DNA of 8,056 bases. Origin: Gammaproteobacteria bacterium. Its GTDB lineage: Bacteria; Pseudomonadota; Gammaproteobacteria; Poriferisulfidales; Poriferisulfidaceae. The stretch is from contig RKRZ01000040.1 of NCBI GenBank assembly GCA_007571105.1, forward strand, positions 1-8,056. The letters are read 5' to 3'. Positions 1 through 5,824 of this stretch are shown one piece after another (within the stretch, counting starts at the first letter, position 1; every line of letters starts with the position of its first letter). The notes under the pieces were generated by a model. It made no database searches. It saw only the letters and a list, made by a program, of their open reading frames with translations, and had not been told where the DNA came from. The position numbers and the translations under genes were made by a program.

Positions 1-551
1 TCATTAATCTCCTCGGAATAATCGCAAAACAACTCCGTCAGCATCTCGCCCACCACCCCCGCGACGTAGTAGCAATAGCGGCCGAGATGCGGGAGATCAT
101 CCAGGCCCTCTATCGTCGCATGCTGCTGAAAATCAGACATGCCGCTGGCCATGATTCTTACGCATCGCGCCAGAATGTCGCGCTGGGTCGTCCGGAATGA
201 ATGCGTGATGCGGATTACCCGGTCGGTGTTGGCGATCAGGTCGTGCTCACTTTCCAGGGTCGATGAGGACAACAACGCCCCCAATTCCCGGGCAAATGGC
301 TCCACTTCTTCTTGCCCCGAGACGACTGCGATGAAGCGATTTGAGAATTCCCGTTTCTGTTCTGCGGAAAGCGCAGGCTCATCTTCGATCGTATCCGTAA
401 TGCGGCACAGCAAATACGCATTCCCCACGACATCACGCAATTCCTCAGGAAGTTGAGGAATGGTCAACGCAAAAGTTCGGGAAACCCCTTGCAGAATGTG
501 GTTTTGATATGCGAGGTCGCTATCGTCCCAAGTCCCCGGTTGGGTTGCCAT
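1..551 (-). CDS. Squalene/phytoene synthase family protein (N-terminal part, cut by window edge)
   Basis: Probable head-to-head prenyltransferase of the squalene/phytoene synthase family, which condenses two farnesyl- or geranylgeranyl-diphosphate molecules; the closest resemblance is to bacterial farnesyl-diphosphate farnesyltransferase (squalene synthase). Reading the minus strand from ATG at 551 gives 183 uninterrupted codons to the window edge. Visible family features are the [12 protein letters not shown] block (residues 24-35), [16 protein letters not shown] (44-59) containing the first Asp-rich diphosphate/Mg-binding motif DTIED (53-57), and [19 protein letters not shown] (158-176). 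The second Asp-rich motif lies beyond the window, so activity and exact product cannot be judged. An AGGA ribosome-binding site six bases upstream supports the start at 551. An in-frame ATG at 587 would add 12 residues but lacks a clear ribosome-binding site. It follows the di-heme oxidoreductase on the same strand after 86 bases, so read-through from that gene is possible. Squalene versus another C30/C40 product is inference. Confidence 0.85.
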   Translation of the reverse strand, partial: MATQPGTWDDSDLAYQNHILQGVSRTFALTIPQLPEELRDVVGNAYLLCRITDTIEDEPALSAEQKREFSNRFIAVVSGQEEVEPFARELGALLSSSTLESEHDLIANTDRVIRITHSFRTTQRDILARCVRIMASGMSDFQQHATIEGLDDLPHLGRYCYYVAGVVGEMLTELFCDYSEEIN

Positions 552-637
552 ACCTAATCCTGTCTGTCCTGTTTTGCCCTTGGCCATTGTAGTCCATTGC
601 TGCCACTAGCAACTGACTTTTAATGCTCAAATGATGC

Positions 638-2131
638 TCAAAGTGAACGAATAAAGGCCAAAAGCGCTTCCCGATTCTCCCGATTCATTTCCTGCACTTT
701 TTCCCGGGACGCTTCTGCTTCCCCACCGTGCCAAAGGATCGCTTCAAGCAGGCCACGCGCCCGACCGTCATGCAAGTAAAACTGATGCCCACTGACCCTC
801 TTCGTCAAGCCAATGCCCCACAGCGGCGGGGTTCGCCATTCGCGTCCTCCTGCTTCTCCCTCCCGGTGTGAATCCGCCAATCCCTCCCCCATATCGTGCA
901 ATAACAGGTCCGTATAAGGCCAGATCAACTGAAAAGACTGCTCCTCCCCAATGGAGTCTCGCCGGGTCACAAACTTGGGCACGTGACAACCCGTGCAGCC
1001 TGCCTGATAGAACAAGCGCTTGCCCTGCAAAACTTCCGGCCGGCCCAGATCGCGTCGCGCCGGAACGCCCAGGTTGCGCGTATAAAAAACGACCAGATCG
1101 AACATCTCGGCACTCGCCTCTACCGGAGGACCATCGAGTGCGCCCCCATGCGGCGCATTGCGGCATTCAGTCTGCGCCTGCATGCATTCCCCGTGGGGGT
1201 ACGGGTAGAGAGGCGTAGAGATACCGATGTCGCTTCGGAAAGCGTGCGCGCTTTGTTGCGCAATTGTCGGCTGTGTTGCCTTCCAACCGAAGCGTCCCAG
1301 CATTCGGCGATTGAATTCATCGCTCCAGACCCAGTTTGCCCGCCCGGAAACCCCATCGGCATTCTGATCTTCCGGATCCGCATGCGCCAAGATGTCCTGT
1401 TCGGAAATCGCTTCCAACAGGCCCATCCCAATCACCGGCGGTGCAACACGGGGAGACACTGCGGTATCAGGGTGCATGGGACCGTACGCCAGATCGGTGA
1501 ACTGGTAACTCGGGTAGCGCAGGCGGACAATCTCGCCATCCGCCAACTCCACCGATCGCTCTTCATAGTGAATGCTGATGTTGCCTTCGGCCGGCACCCC
1601 CTGGACTGAGAAGTTTTGGAACTGTTCCCCATAAACCGGTTCTGGTGCAGGCTGGCCATCCGATCGCGGAACCGACAGCCGAAACAATAGGGACACCGCT
1701 TTTTCGCCCATCGCGGGAGGCCGGCCTCGACCGTCCTTTATATGACAGCGCTGACAGGCTCGGGAATTGAACAAAGGGCCCAATCCATCCGAAGATTTTG
1801 TTGAGCTCGGAGCGGATACCCAGATTTTTTTGAAGATTCCATTGCCCACCTGGAAGTCCAATTGACGCGCAAACGGCATATTCCCCGAAGGATGCGAGAA
1901 CGCATCTCGGTTGGGCGTCTTGAACACCGTGGCGGCACCTGCCGGACGGCGCTCGAAGGGCTCGGGCTTCGAGAAGTCTTTTGTTGGCTTGACGACAGCC
2001 ACGACTCGCGACGGTCGGTCACTGGATTGCGCACTTGCCGGAATCCCGGTGATCGCCATCCCTCCCAATAACGACCCAATTCCGAAGGCGCAAACCCACA
2101 AAAAACAGCGTCTGCGAACGCAATGCAGCAT
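638..2131 (-). CDS. Di-heme oxidoreductase, DUF1111/DHOR family, exported
   Basis: Periplasmic c-type cytochrome of the putative di-heme oxidoreductase/peroxidase family (DUF1111, often mislabelled 'thiol oxidoreductase'). The 497-residue product starts with a Sec signal peptide: an Arg-rich n-region, a hydrophobic core at about 10-30, and an ASA|Q cleavage site after residue 34. Two covalent heme sites are visible: CQRCH (126-130), followed by KDGRG, and CTGCH (379-383). The C-terminal family signature LHDGRARGLLEAILWHGGEA lies near residues 453-472, and HDMGEGLADS near 412-421. The length is normal for the family. I chose ATG 2131 because GGGAG sits five bases upstream and the signal peptide then starts correctly; an upstream ATG at 2206 would add 25 residues and put the Fur box inside the gene. 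It is divergent from the LbtU/imelysin operon; imelysin and DUF1111 genes are often neighbours in iron-regulated loci. Two extra cysteines (316, 323) are unassigned. Redox handling of iron is inferred; the true substrate is unknown. Confidence 0.93.
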   Translation of the reverse strand: MLHCVRRRCFLWVCAFGIGSLLGGMAITGIPASAQSSDRPSRVVAVVKPTKDFSKPEPFERRPAGAATVFKTPNRDAFSHPSGNMPFARQLDFQVGNGIFKKIWVSAPSSTKSSDGLGPLFNSRACQRCHIKDGRGRPPAMGEKAVSLLFRLSVPRSDGQPAPEPVYGEQFQNFSVQGVPAEGNISIHYEERSVELADGEIVRLRYPSYQFTDLAYGPMHPDTAVSPRVAPPVIGMGLLEAISEQDILAHADPEDQNADGVSGRANWVWSDEFNRRMLGRFGWKATQPTIAQQSAHAFRSDIGISTPLYPYPHGECMQAQTECRNAPHGGALDGPPVEASAEMFDLVVFYTRNLGVPARRDLGRPEVLQGKRLFYQAGCTGCHVPKFVTRRDSIGEEQSFQLIWPYTDLLLHDMGEGLADSHREGEAGGREWRTPPLWGIGLTKRVSGHQFYLHDGRARGLLEAILWHGGEAEASREKVQEMNRENREALLAFIRSL

Positions 2132-2150
2132 TTTCTCTCCCAGAATTGCC

Positions 2151-2179
2151 TTGACAGAATAAGTAATAGTAATGATAAT
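2151..2179 (+). promoter_or_regulatory. Sigma-70-type promoter for the LbtU/imelysin operon
   Basis: A perfect -35 hexamer TTGACA (2151-2156) is followed by an optimal 17-base spacer and a 5-of-6 -10 hexamer GATAAT (2174-2179). Transcription should start near 2186, leaving a leader of roughly 110 bases before the porin ATG at 2299. The Fur box overlaps the -10, as expected for a promoter that is strong unless repressed. Confidence 0.82.
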
Positions 2180-2186
2180 GTATCTC
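2168..2186. promoter_or_regulatory. Fur box
   Basis: The site AGTAATGATAATGTATCTC matches the classical 19-bp Fur consensus GATAATGATAATCATTATC at 13 of 19 positions by hand comparison, including an unbroken run of ten (TAATGATAAT). It belongs to a longer run of imperfect (G/A)TAAT-type hexamers from 2157 (GAATAA, GTAATA, GTAATG, ATAATG), which could let more than one Fur dimer bind. It covers the -10 element of the rightward promoter and of the candidate leftward promoter, so bound Fur-Fe(II) should silence both the LbtU/imelysin operon and the di-heme oxidoreductase gene. The functions of the flanking genes agree with iron control. Confidence 0.8.
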
Positions 2187-2200
2187 ACTATTCTAATCGA
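2172..2200 (-). promoter_or_regulatory. Candidate leftward promoter for the di-heme oxidoreductase
   Basis: On the minus strand, TCGATT (2195-2200, 3 of 6 matches to TTGACA) lies 17 bases from TATCAT (2172-2177, 5 of 6 matches to TATAAT). A start near 2165 would give a leader of about 34 bases before ATG 2131. The -10 overlaps the rightward -10 and the Fur box. The -35 is poor, so this is a weaker call than the rightward promoter. Confidence 0.45.
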
Positions 2201-2205
2201 TTGCA

Positions 2206-2233
2206 CGCAGAAAGGTAGAGGAAGTTTTCTGCG
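2206..2233 (+). promoter_or_regulatory. Stem-loop in the porin mRNA leader
   Basis: A perfect 8-bp stem, CGCAGAAA (2206-2213) with TTTCTGCG (2226-2233), encloses a 12-base purine-rich loop containing AGAGGAAG (2217-2224), which resembles a ribosome-binding site. No U-tract follows, so it is not an intrinsic terminator. It lies in the leader between the predicted start site and the porin start codon and ends directly before a short ORF. A role in mRNA stability or translation control is inference. Confidence 0.45.
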
Positions 2234-2272
2234 ATGGGCGTGTATTCGACGAAAGGTAGCTTACAGAAATAG
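2234..2272 (+). CDS. Possible 12-codon leader ORF upstream of the porin gene
   Basis: ATG at 2234 opens a 12-codon ORF (MGVYSTKGSLQK) ending in TAG at 2272, 26 bases before the porin ATG and in a different frame. GGAAG (2220-2224) nine bases upstream could serve as ribosome-binding site, but it sits in the loop of the stem-loop just before it. ORFs this short arise by chance, so this is only a candidate; a leader peptide coupled to iron-dependent translation would be one reading. Confidence 0.2.
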   Translation: MGVYSTKGSLQK

Positions 2273-2298
2273 CCGAAACCAAACCTTTGGAGACTCAC

Positions 2299-3543
2299 AT
2301 GAAAAAGTTTCATACATTGCTGGTTGCAGGAACATTGATCCTGTCGACTCCTTTCACCTGGGCGAATGGAGATTCCGTTGAGGAGCGTCTGGAAACCTTA
2401 GAACGACGGCTCCTGCACCTGGAAGAACGGCTGGCCGCGCAAAACGAGGTGATCGCCGAAAAGGAACGCCAGATCGCCGAGTTGGCTGAATTTACAGAAC
2501 ATGCTTCAGCCGAAAGCTCCGAAGGCAATTGGTACGACTCCGTAGAAATCTCGGGGCTTGTGGAAGTTGAGGCGGGCACCTCTGATCCCTACGAAAGCAA
2601 AAGCGAGTCTGATGTGGTCCTCGCCACTGTCGAATTGGGCATCGCAGCTCAGGTTCACGACTGGGTCAGTGTAGAAGCCGTCATCCTCCATGAGGAAAAC
2701 GATACGGAACCATGGGAGGTCGATGTCGCCACTGTGACCATTGCCGACCCGGACAGCAACTGGTCATTAATGGGCGGTCAGTATTACCTGCCATTCGGCG
2801 TGTTTGAAACCACCTTCATTTCAGACCCCCTGACTTTGGAATTGGGAGAAACCCGCGAGTCTGCAATACAGGCCGGCTTTGAATCCGGCGGCATGAACGC
2901 CGCTTTCTATACGTTCAACGGCAACGTTGATGACGATGAAGACGATCGAATCGCCAGTTATGGCAGCGCACTCGGTTATGCTCATGAATCAGAAGCAAGT
3001 GACATCGCCCTGTCGGTGATGTACATCAGCAACATACTGGACTCGGACAGTCTGCAGGAAGGGGGCGGAGGAAACCACGTGCATGGACTTGCAGCCAGCG
3101 CAGTCATGCACTTCGGCAACTTCTCCCTGTTTGGCGAATACCTGGGAGCACAGAATGACGATATATCGACCCCGGACTGGGACCCGATGGGAGGCACCAT
3201 GACAATGGTAGACGGCATGACTGTATACCCCGGCGCGGCAGTGCCGGGCGAACCCACCAGTTGGATGCTGGAAGCTGCCTACAATTTCAATTTTGCAGGT
3301 CGTGACGCCACTTTGGCCATCGGCTACCAGGAAACCGACGAGGCGTACTTTCTGGAATTGCCCGAACAGCGCCTGATGGCCGGTTTTTCCGTTGCCCTGT
3401 TTGAGCAAGTCTCGCTAGGCATTGAGTGGGCGCATGATAAAGACTACGACGGCGATAAATGTGTTGAAAGAGGAGAAGAAAATGTCTGCGGTACTGGAAA
3501 GTCCGCGAATACGGTTACCGTCCAGTTGGCCACAGAATTCTAA
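2299..3543 (+). CDS. LbtU family siderophore porin (outer-membrane beta-barrel)
   Basis: Outer-membrane protein of the LbtU family, named after the Legionella pneumophila legiobactin receptor, a TonB-independent type of siderophore receptor. The 414-residue product has a signal peptide cleaved after TWA (residue 22), then an N-terminal periplasmic coiled coil at about 26-66, rich in Glu, Arg and Leu with heptad spacing. Alternating amphipathic strands typical of a beta-barrel follow from about residue 82, including the family-like stretch MGGQYYLPFGVFETTFISDP (158-177). It ends in Phe, the usual outer-membrane barrel terminus. The protein is strongly acidic (an Asp/Glu cluster at 210-216). 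A Met-rich loop (M297, M301, M303, M307) and a Cys pair (388, 397) near the C-terminus are visible. ATG 2299 is preferred over TTG 2287 because GGAG lies six bases before it and the signal peptide then begins MKK. The imelysin gene follows after 35 bases. Ligand identity is not predictable: no siderophore synthesis gene is in view. Confidence 0.85.
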   Translation: MKKFHTLLVAGTLILSTPFTWANGDSVEERLETLERRLLHLEERLAAQNEVIAEKERQIAELAEFTEHASAESSEGNWYDSVEISGLVEVEAGTSDPYESKSESDVVLATVELGIAAQVHDWVSVEAVILHEENDTEPWEVDVATVTIADPDSNWSLMGGQYYLPFGVFETTFISDPLTLELGETRESAIQAGFESGGMNAAFYTFNGNVDDDEDDRIASYGSALGYAHESEASDIALSVMYISNILDSDSLQEGGGGNHVHGLAASAVMHFGNFSLFGEYLGAQNDDISTPDWDPMGGTMTMVDGMTVYPGAAVPGEPTSWMLEAAYNFNFAGRDATLAIGYQETDEAYFLELPEQRLMAGFSVALFEQVSLGIEWAHDKDYDGDKCVERGEENVCGTGKSANTVTVQLATEF

Positions 3544-3578
3544 TGACGACTCTTGACCCAAATTGGAGAGAAAGAAAT

Positions 3579-4838
3579 ATGAAAAAGTTATCTGTCCTGA
3601 TAGCAATGGCACTTCTTCAAAGCCCTGCTCTTGCCGGCTCCCACAAGCAAGCCGTACTGGAACACTATGCAGACCTGGCCCAGGCTGTGTATGAAGACTC
3701 GCTGATCACGGCAAAGACCTTGCAGGAGACTGTCAATGCCCTGATTGCCGAGCCAACGGAGGCGAATCTGCAAGCGGCTCGTACCGCCTGGAAAGCAGCG
3801 CGCGTGCCCTACCAACAGAGCGAAGTTTATCGGTTCGGGAATGCTATCGTTGATGATTGGGAAGGCAAGGTGAATGCCTGGCCACTGGACGAGGGACTTA
3901 TCGATTATGTAGACGCCGGTTACGGTGAGAACTCTGAAGAGAATCCCGCGTACAGCGCGAATGTGATCGCGAATGAAAAGTTTGTCTTTTCCGGCCAAGA
4001 CGTGGACGCCTCTGAGATCACAAAGGAACTTTTGGCTGAAGCCCTGCACGAGTTGGGCGGCGTGGAAGCCAATGTCGCGACCGGTTATCACGCGATTGAA
4101 TTTCTGCTTTGGGGTCAGGACCTAAATGGCACCAGCCCGGGCCATGGCGAACGCAAAGCGAGCGATTTCGATACGGAATCGTGCTCGGTCGGCAACTGTG
4201 ATCGCCGGAGCGCTTACCTGCGCGCCGCAACCGACTTATTGGTCGATGATCTCGCCTGGATGACTGCACAATGGGCTGAAGATGGCGCTGCACGAGAAAG
4301 CGTAATGGCTGACGTCAACGGTGGCTTGATTGCCATCGTAACCGGCATGGGCAGCCTGTCCTACGGCGAATTGGCGGGTGAGCGCATGCAACTTGGATTG
4401 CTGCTGCACGATCCGGAAGAAGAGCACGATTGCTTCAGCGACAACACCCACTATTCCCATTACTATGACGCCTTGGGTATCCGCAACATCTATTTGGGTG
4501 AATACACACGCGTTGATGGAGGCGTTATAAAGGGGCCGAGCCTGTCTTCCCTGGTTGCAAAAGCCTCGGCAGAAGCGGACACCGCTCTGAAAGCCGGACT
4601 GGACGCCACCATGGCGGCTATGTCTGAATTGGTAAAAAGAGCCACGGAGGATGGTGAGGCTTATGATCAAATGATCGGCGAAGGCAATAATGCCGGCAAC
4701 GCTCAGGTCCAGAAAGCCATCGACTCCCTCACCGCGCAGACAGAAAAAATCAATGCCGTTGTTGCCGCATTGAAATTGGAGCCGATTGAGTTTGAAGGCT
4801 CAGACAGTCTGGATGATCCGGACGCAGTATTTGAATAA
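3579..4838 (+). CDS. Imelysin-family iron-regulated periplasmic protein
   Basis: Imelysin (peptidase M75/IrpA-like) family protein implicated in iron uptake; despite the old peptidase label, proteolysis is not established for the family. The 419-residue product has a signal peptide cleaved after ALA (residue 19). The mature protein is mostly helical. The conserved GxHxxE motif appears as GYHAIE (169-174) inside a typical GYHAIEFLLWGQD block. An early conserved patch is WKAARVPYQQSE (71-82), and the second half carries HYSHYYDALGIRNIYLGEY (291-309). Cysteines 202 and 207 could pair; C285 stands alone. I chose ATG 3579 because TGGAGAG lies eight bases upstream and the product then starts MKK with a clean signal. 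An earlier ATG at 3543 overlaps the porin stop codon but would put 12 polar residues before the signal peptide. It is co-transcribed with the LbtU-type porin from the Fur-controlled promoter, which supports an envelope iron role. Confidence 0.93.
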   Translation: MKKLSVLIAMALLQSPALAGSHKQAVLEHYADLAQAVYEDSLITAKTLQETVNALIAEPTEANLQAARTAWKAARVPYQQSEVYRFGNAIVDDWEGKVNAWPLDEGLIDYVDAGYGENSEENPAYSANVIANEKFVFSGQDVDASEITKELLAEALHELGGVEANVATGYHAIEFLLWGQDLNGTSPGHGERKASDFDTESCSVGNCDRRSAYLRAATDLLVDDLAWMTAQWAEDGAARESVMADVNGGLIAIVTGMGSLSYGELAGERMQLGLLLHDPEEEHDCFSDNTHYSHYYDALGIRNIYLGEYTRVDGGVIKGPSLSSLVAKASAEADTALKAGLDATMAAMSELVKRATEDGEAYDQMIGEGNNAGNAQVQKAIDSLTAQTEKINAVVAALKLEPIEFEGSDSLDDPDAVFE

Positions 4839-4866
4839 ATCTCCCAAATGACGCTTGGGAAAATTC

Positions 4867-4904
4867 GGGCGCACCTCAAGGCTGGTTGGCTTCGAGTTGC
4901 GCCC
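4867..4904 (-). terminator. Hairpin terminator after the MBL-fold gene, in a convergent gap
   Basis: GGGCGCA (4867-4873) pairs with TGCGCCC (4898-4904). Pairing continues as CTC/GAG and AAG/CTT with one mismatch and one bulged C, for 13 bp in all and a 9-base loop (4881-4889). On the minus strand the hairpin starts five bases after the hydrolase stop codon and is followed by GAATTTT, a short U-tract, so it suits the leftward lepA-hydrolase transcript best. On the plus strand no U-run follows, so termination of the imelysin transcript here would be weak or factor-assisted. A smaller CCCAA/TTGGG hairpin (4843-4859) lies next to it. Confidence 0.6.
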
Positions 4905-4909
4905 CTCCC

Positions 4910-5824
4910 TCAGCGCCGCCGATATACGGACACGGACTCCCCAATATCCACGGCCAGCAAATCCTCGCCTAACTGCACTTCCCCCGAGTAATTCTCTCGC
5001 ACCGCATCCATTAAATGCTCCTCCGTCACGCCGTAATTCAATATGTGTGTCAATAATCCCAATTTCGGCTGAATCTCTCCCAGCACCTTTCCAAGTTGTT
5101 GTGGCGTCGTGTGAGACGCCATCACTTTTCCAAGCCGCGGATTTCGTGCCAGCAGTTTCTCGCTGGCTATCGCCACTTCGTGAATCACCACGTCTGCACC
5201 CCGCGCATGCCTGATTAAATTCTCTGAATAGGTCGTATCCCCCGAGATCACCACGCTCCGCGGTCCGTAATCCACCCGGTATCCCAGCGCAGGCTTTACA
5301 TGCCCATGATCCACCCAGAAGGCCGTTACTTTCAAGTCCCCTCGTGTATACACAACGCCCGACTCGGCGATATCCATTCCGCGCAAATCTCCAGTCTCCA
5401 GCGACAAACCACTTTGTTCACTCCGAACCTCCCGATCCCGGATATATGCCTGTTTCAAATTCTCGACAAATATCTCAGTCCCCGAAGGGCCGAGCACCAT
5501 CAATGGGGCCTTCCGCTGCCACAATCGCGCAACCAGCCACACATCATCCAACCCGACCAAGTGATCAAAGTGCAAATGGGTTATGAAGACCCGATCCAAT
5601 TGCGCACTCGATACTTTCAATTGCTTCAACCGCAACATTGTCCCGCGGCCAGCATCAAACAGCAGCTTGTCTCCTTCCGGCGTCTCGACTAAAACCGCCG
5701 CCCCGAAACGCTCTATATCCGGCGGCGGCGTCCCCGTCCCCAACAAAGTTGCCGTCAGCACCTGTGCCGAACCTGCAGCAGGCACCAACAGCAGAACCAA
5801 AATAAAACCAATAATCCGGCTCAT
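4910..5824 (-). CDS. Exported metallo-beta-lactamase-fold hydrolase (RNase Z/ELAC-like)
   Basis: MBL-fold metal-dependent hydrolase, 304 residues. A signal peptide (hydrophobic core about 4-17, cleavage after GSA at residue 20) predicts a periplasmic protein. The metal-binding motif HxHxDH is HLHFDH (83-88). Other likely ligands are H173 or H175 (VDHGHVKPA), D196 (ISGDTTYS) and H238 (ASHTTP) or H260. The LLGTGTPPP start (27-35) and the SGDT and SHTT motifs resemble the tRNase Z branch of the fold. However, the export signal argues against a cytosolic tRNA-processing role, and I do not see the long flexible arm of true RNase Z. The substrate is unknown; arylsulfatase, phosphodiesterase or lactonase activity are alternatives. 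The start codon overlaps the lepA stop by four bases (ATGA), so translation is probably coupled to lepA. The upstream ribosome-binding site is weak. Confidence 0.85.
   Translation of the reverse strand: MSRIIGFILVLLLVPAAGSAQVLTATLLGTGTPPPDIERFGAAVLVETPEGDKLLFDAGRGTMLRLKQLKVSSAQLDRVFITHLHFDHLVGLDDVWLVARLWQRKAPLMVLGPSGTEIFVENLKQAYIRDREVRSEQSGLSLETGDLRGMDIAESGVVYTRGDLKVTAFWVDHGHVKPALGYRVDYGPRSVVISGDTTYSENLIRHARGADVVIHEVAIASEKLLARNPRLGKVMASHTTPQQLGKVLGEIQPKLGLLTHILNYGVTEEHLMDAVRENYSGEVQLGEDLLAVDIGESVSVYRRR

Noticed and set aside
139..456. Plus-strand ORF of 105 codons at the left end
   Set aside because: It is antisense to the prenyltransferase, whose minus-strand frame is open for all 183 codons with clear family motifs.
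586..612. Promoter for the prenyltransferase gene (minus strand TTGCTA / TACAAT)
   Set aside because: The spacer is only 15 bases and the -35 is 4 of 6; too weak to list as a feature.
983..1609. Long plus-strand ORF of 208 codons inside the di-heme oxidoreductase gene
   Set aside because: It is antisense to a gene with clear heme motifs, shows no recognisable domain or ribosome-binding site, and fits shadow coding.
2132..2206. N-terminal 25-residue extension of the di-heme oxidoreductase from ATG 2206
   Set aside because: It would place the Fur box and both -10 elements inside the coding region and bury the signal peptide; ATG 2131 has a good ribosome-binding site and a proper signal peptide.
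2172..2381. Plus-strand ORF of 69 codons starting in the Fur box and running into the porin gene
   Set aside because: Its start lies upstream of the predicted transcription start, it overlaps the porin in another frame, and its product resembles nothing.
3543..3578. Upstream imelysin start at ATG 3543 overlapping the porin stop
   Set aside because: It would add 12 polar residues before an otherwise standard MKK signal peptide; TGGAGAG at 3564-3570 points to ATG 3579.
3588..4091. Minus-strand ORF of 167 codons opposite the imelysin gene
   Set aside because: It is the shadow of a well-supported gene; there are no recognisable motifs and no context for it.
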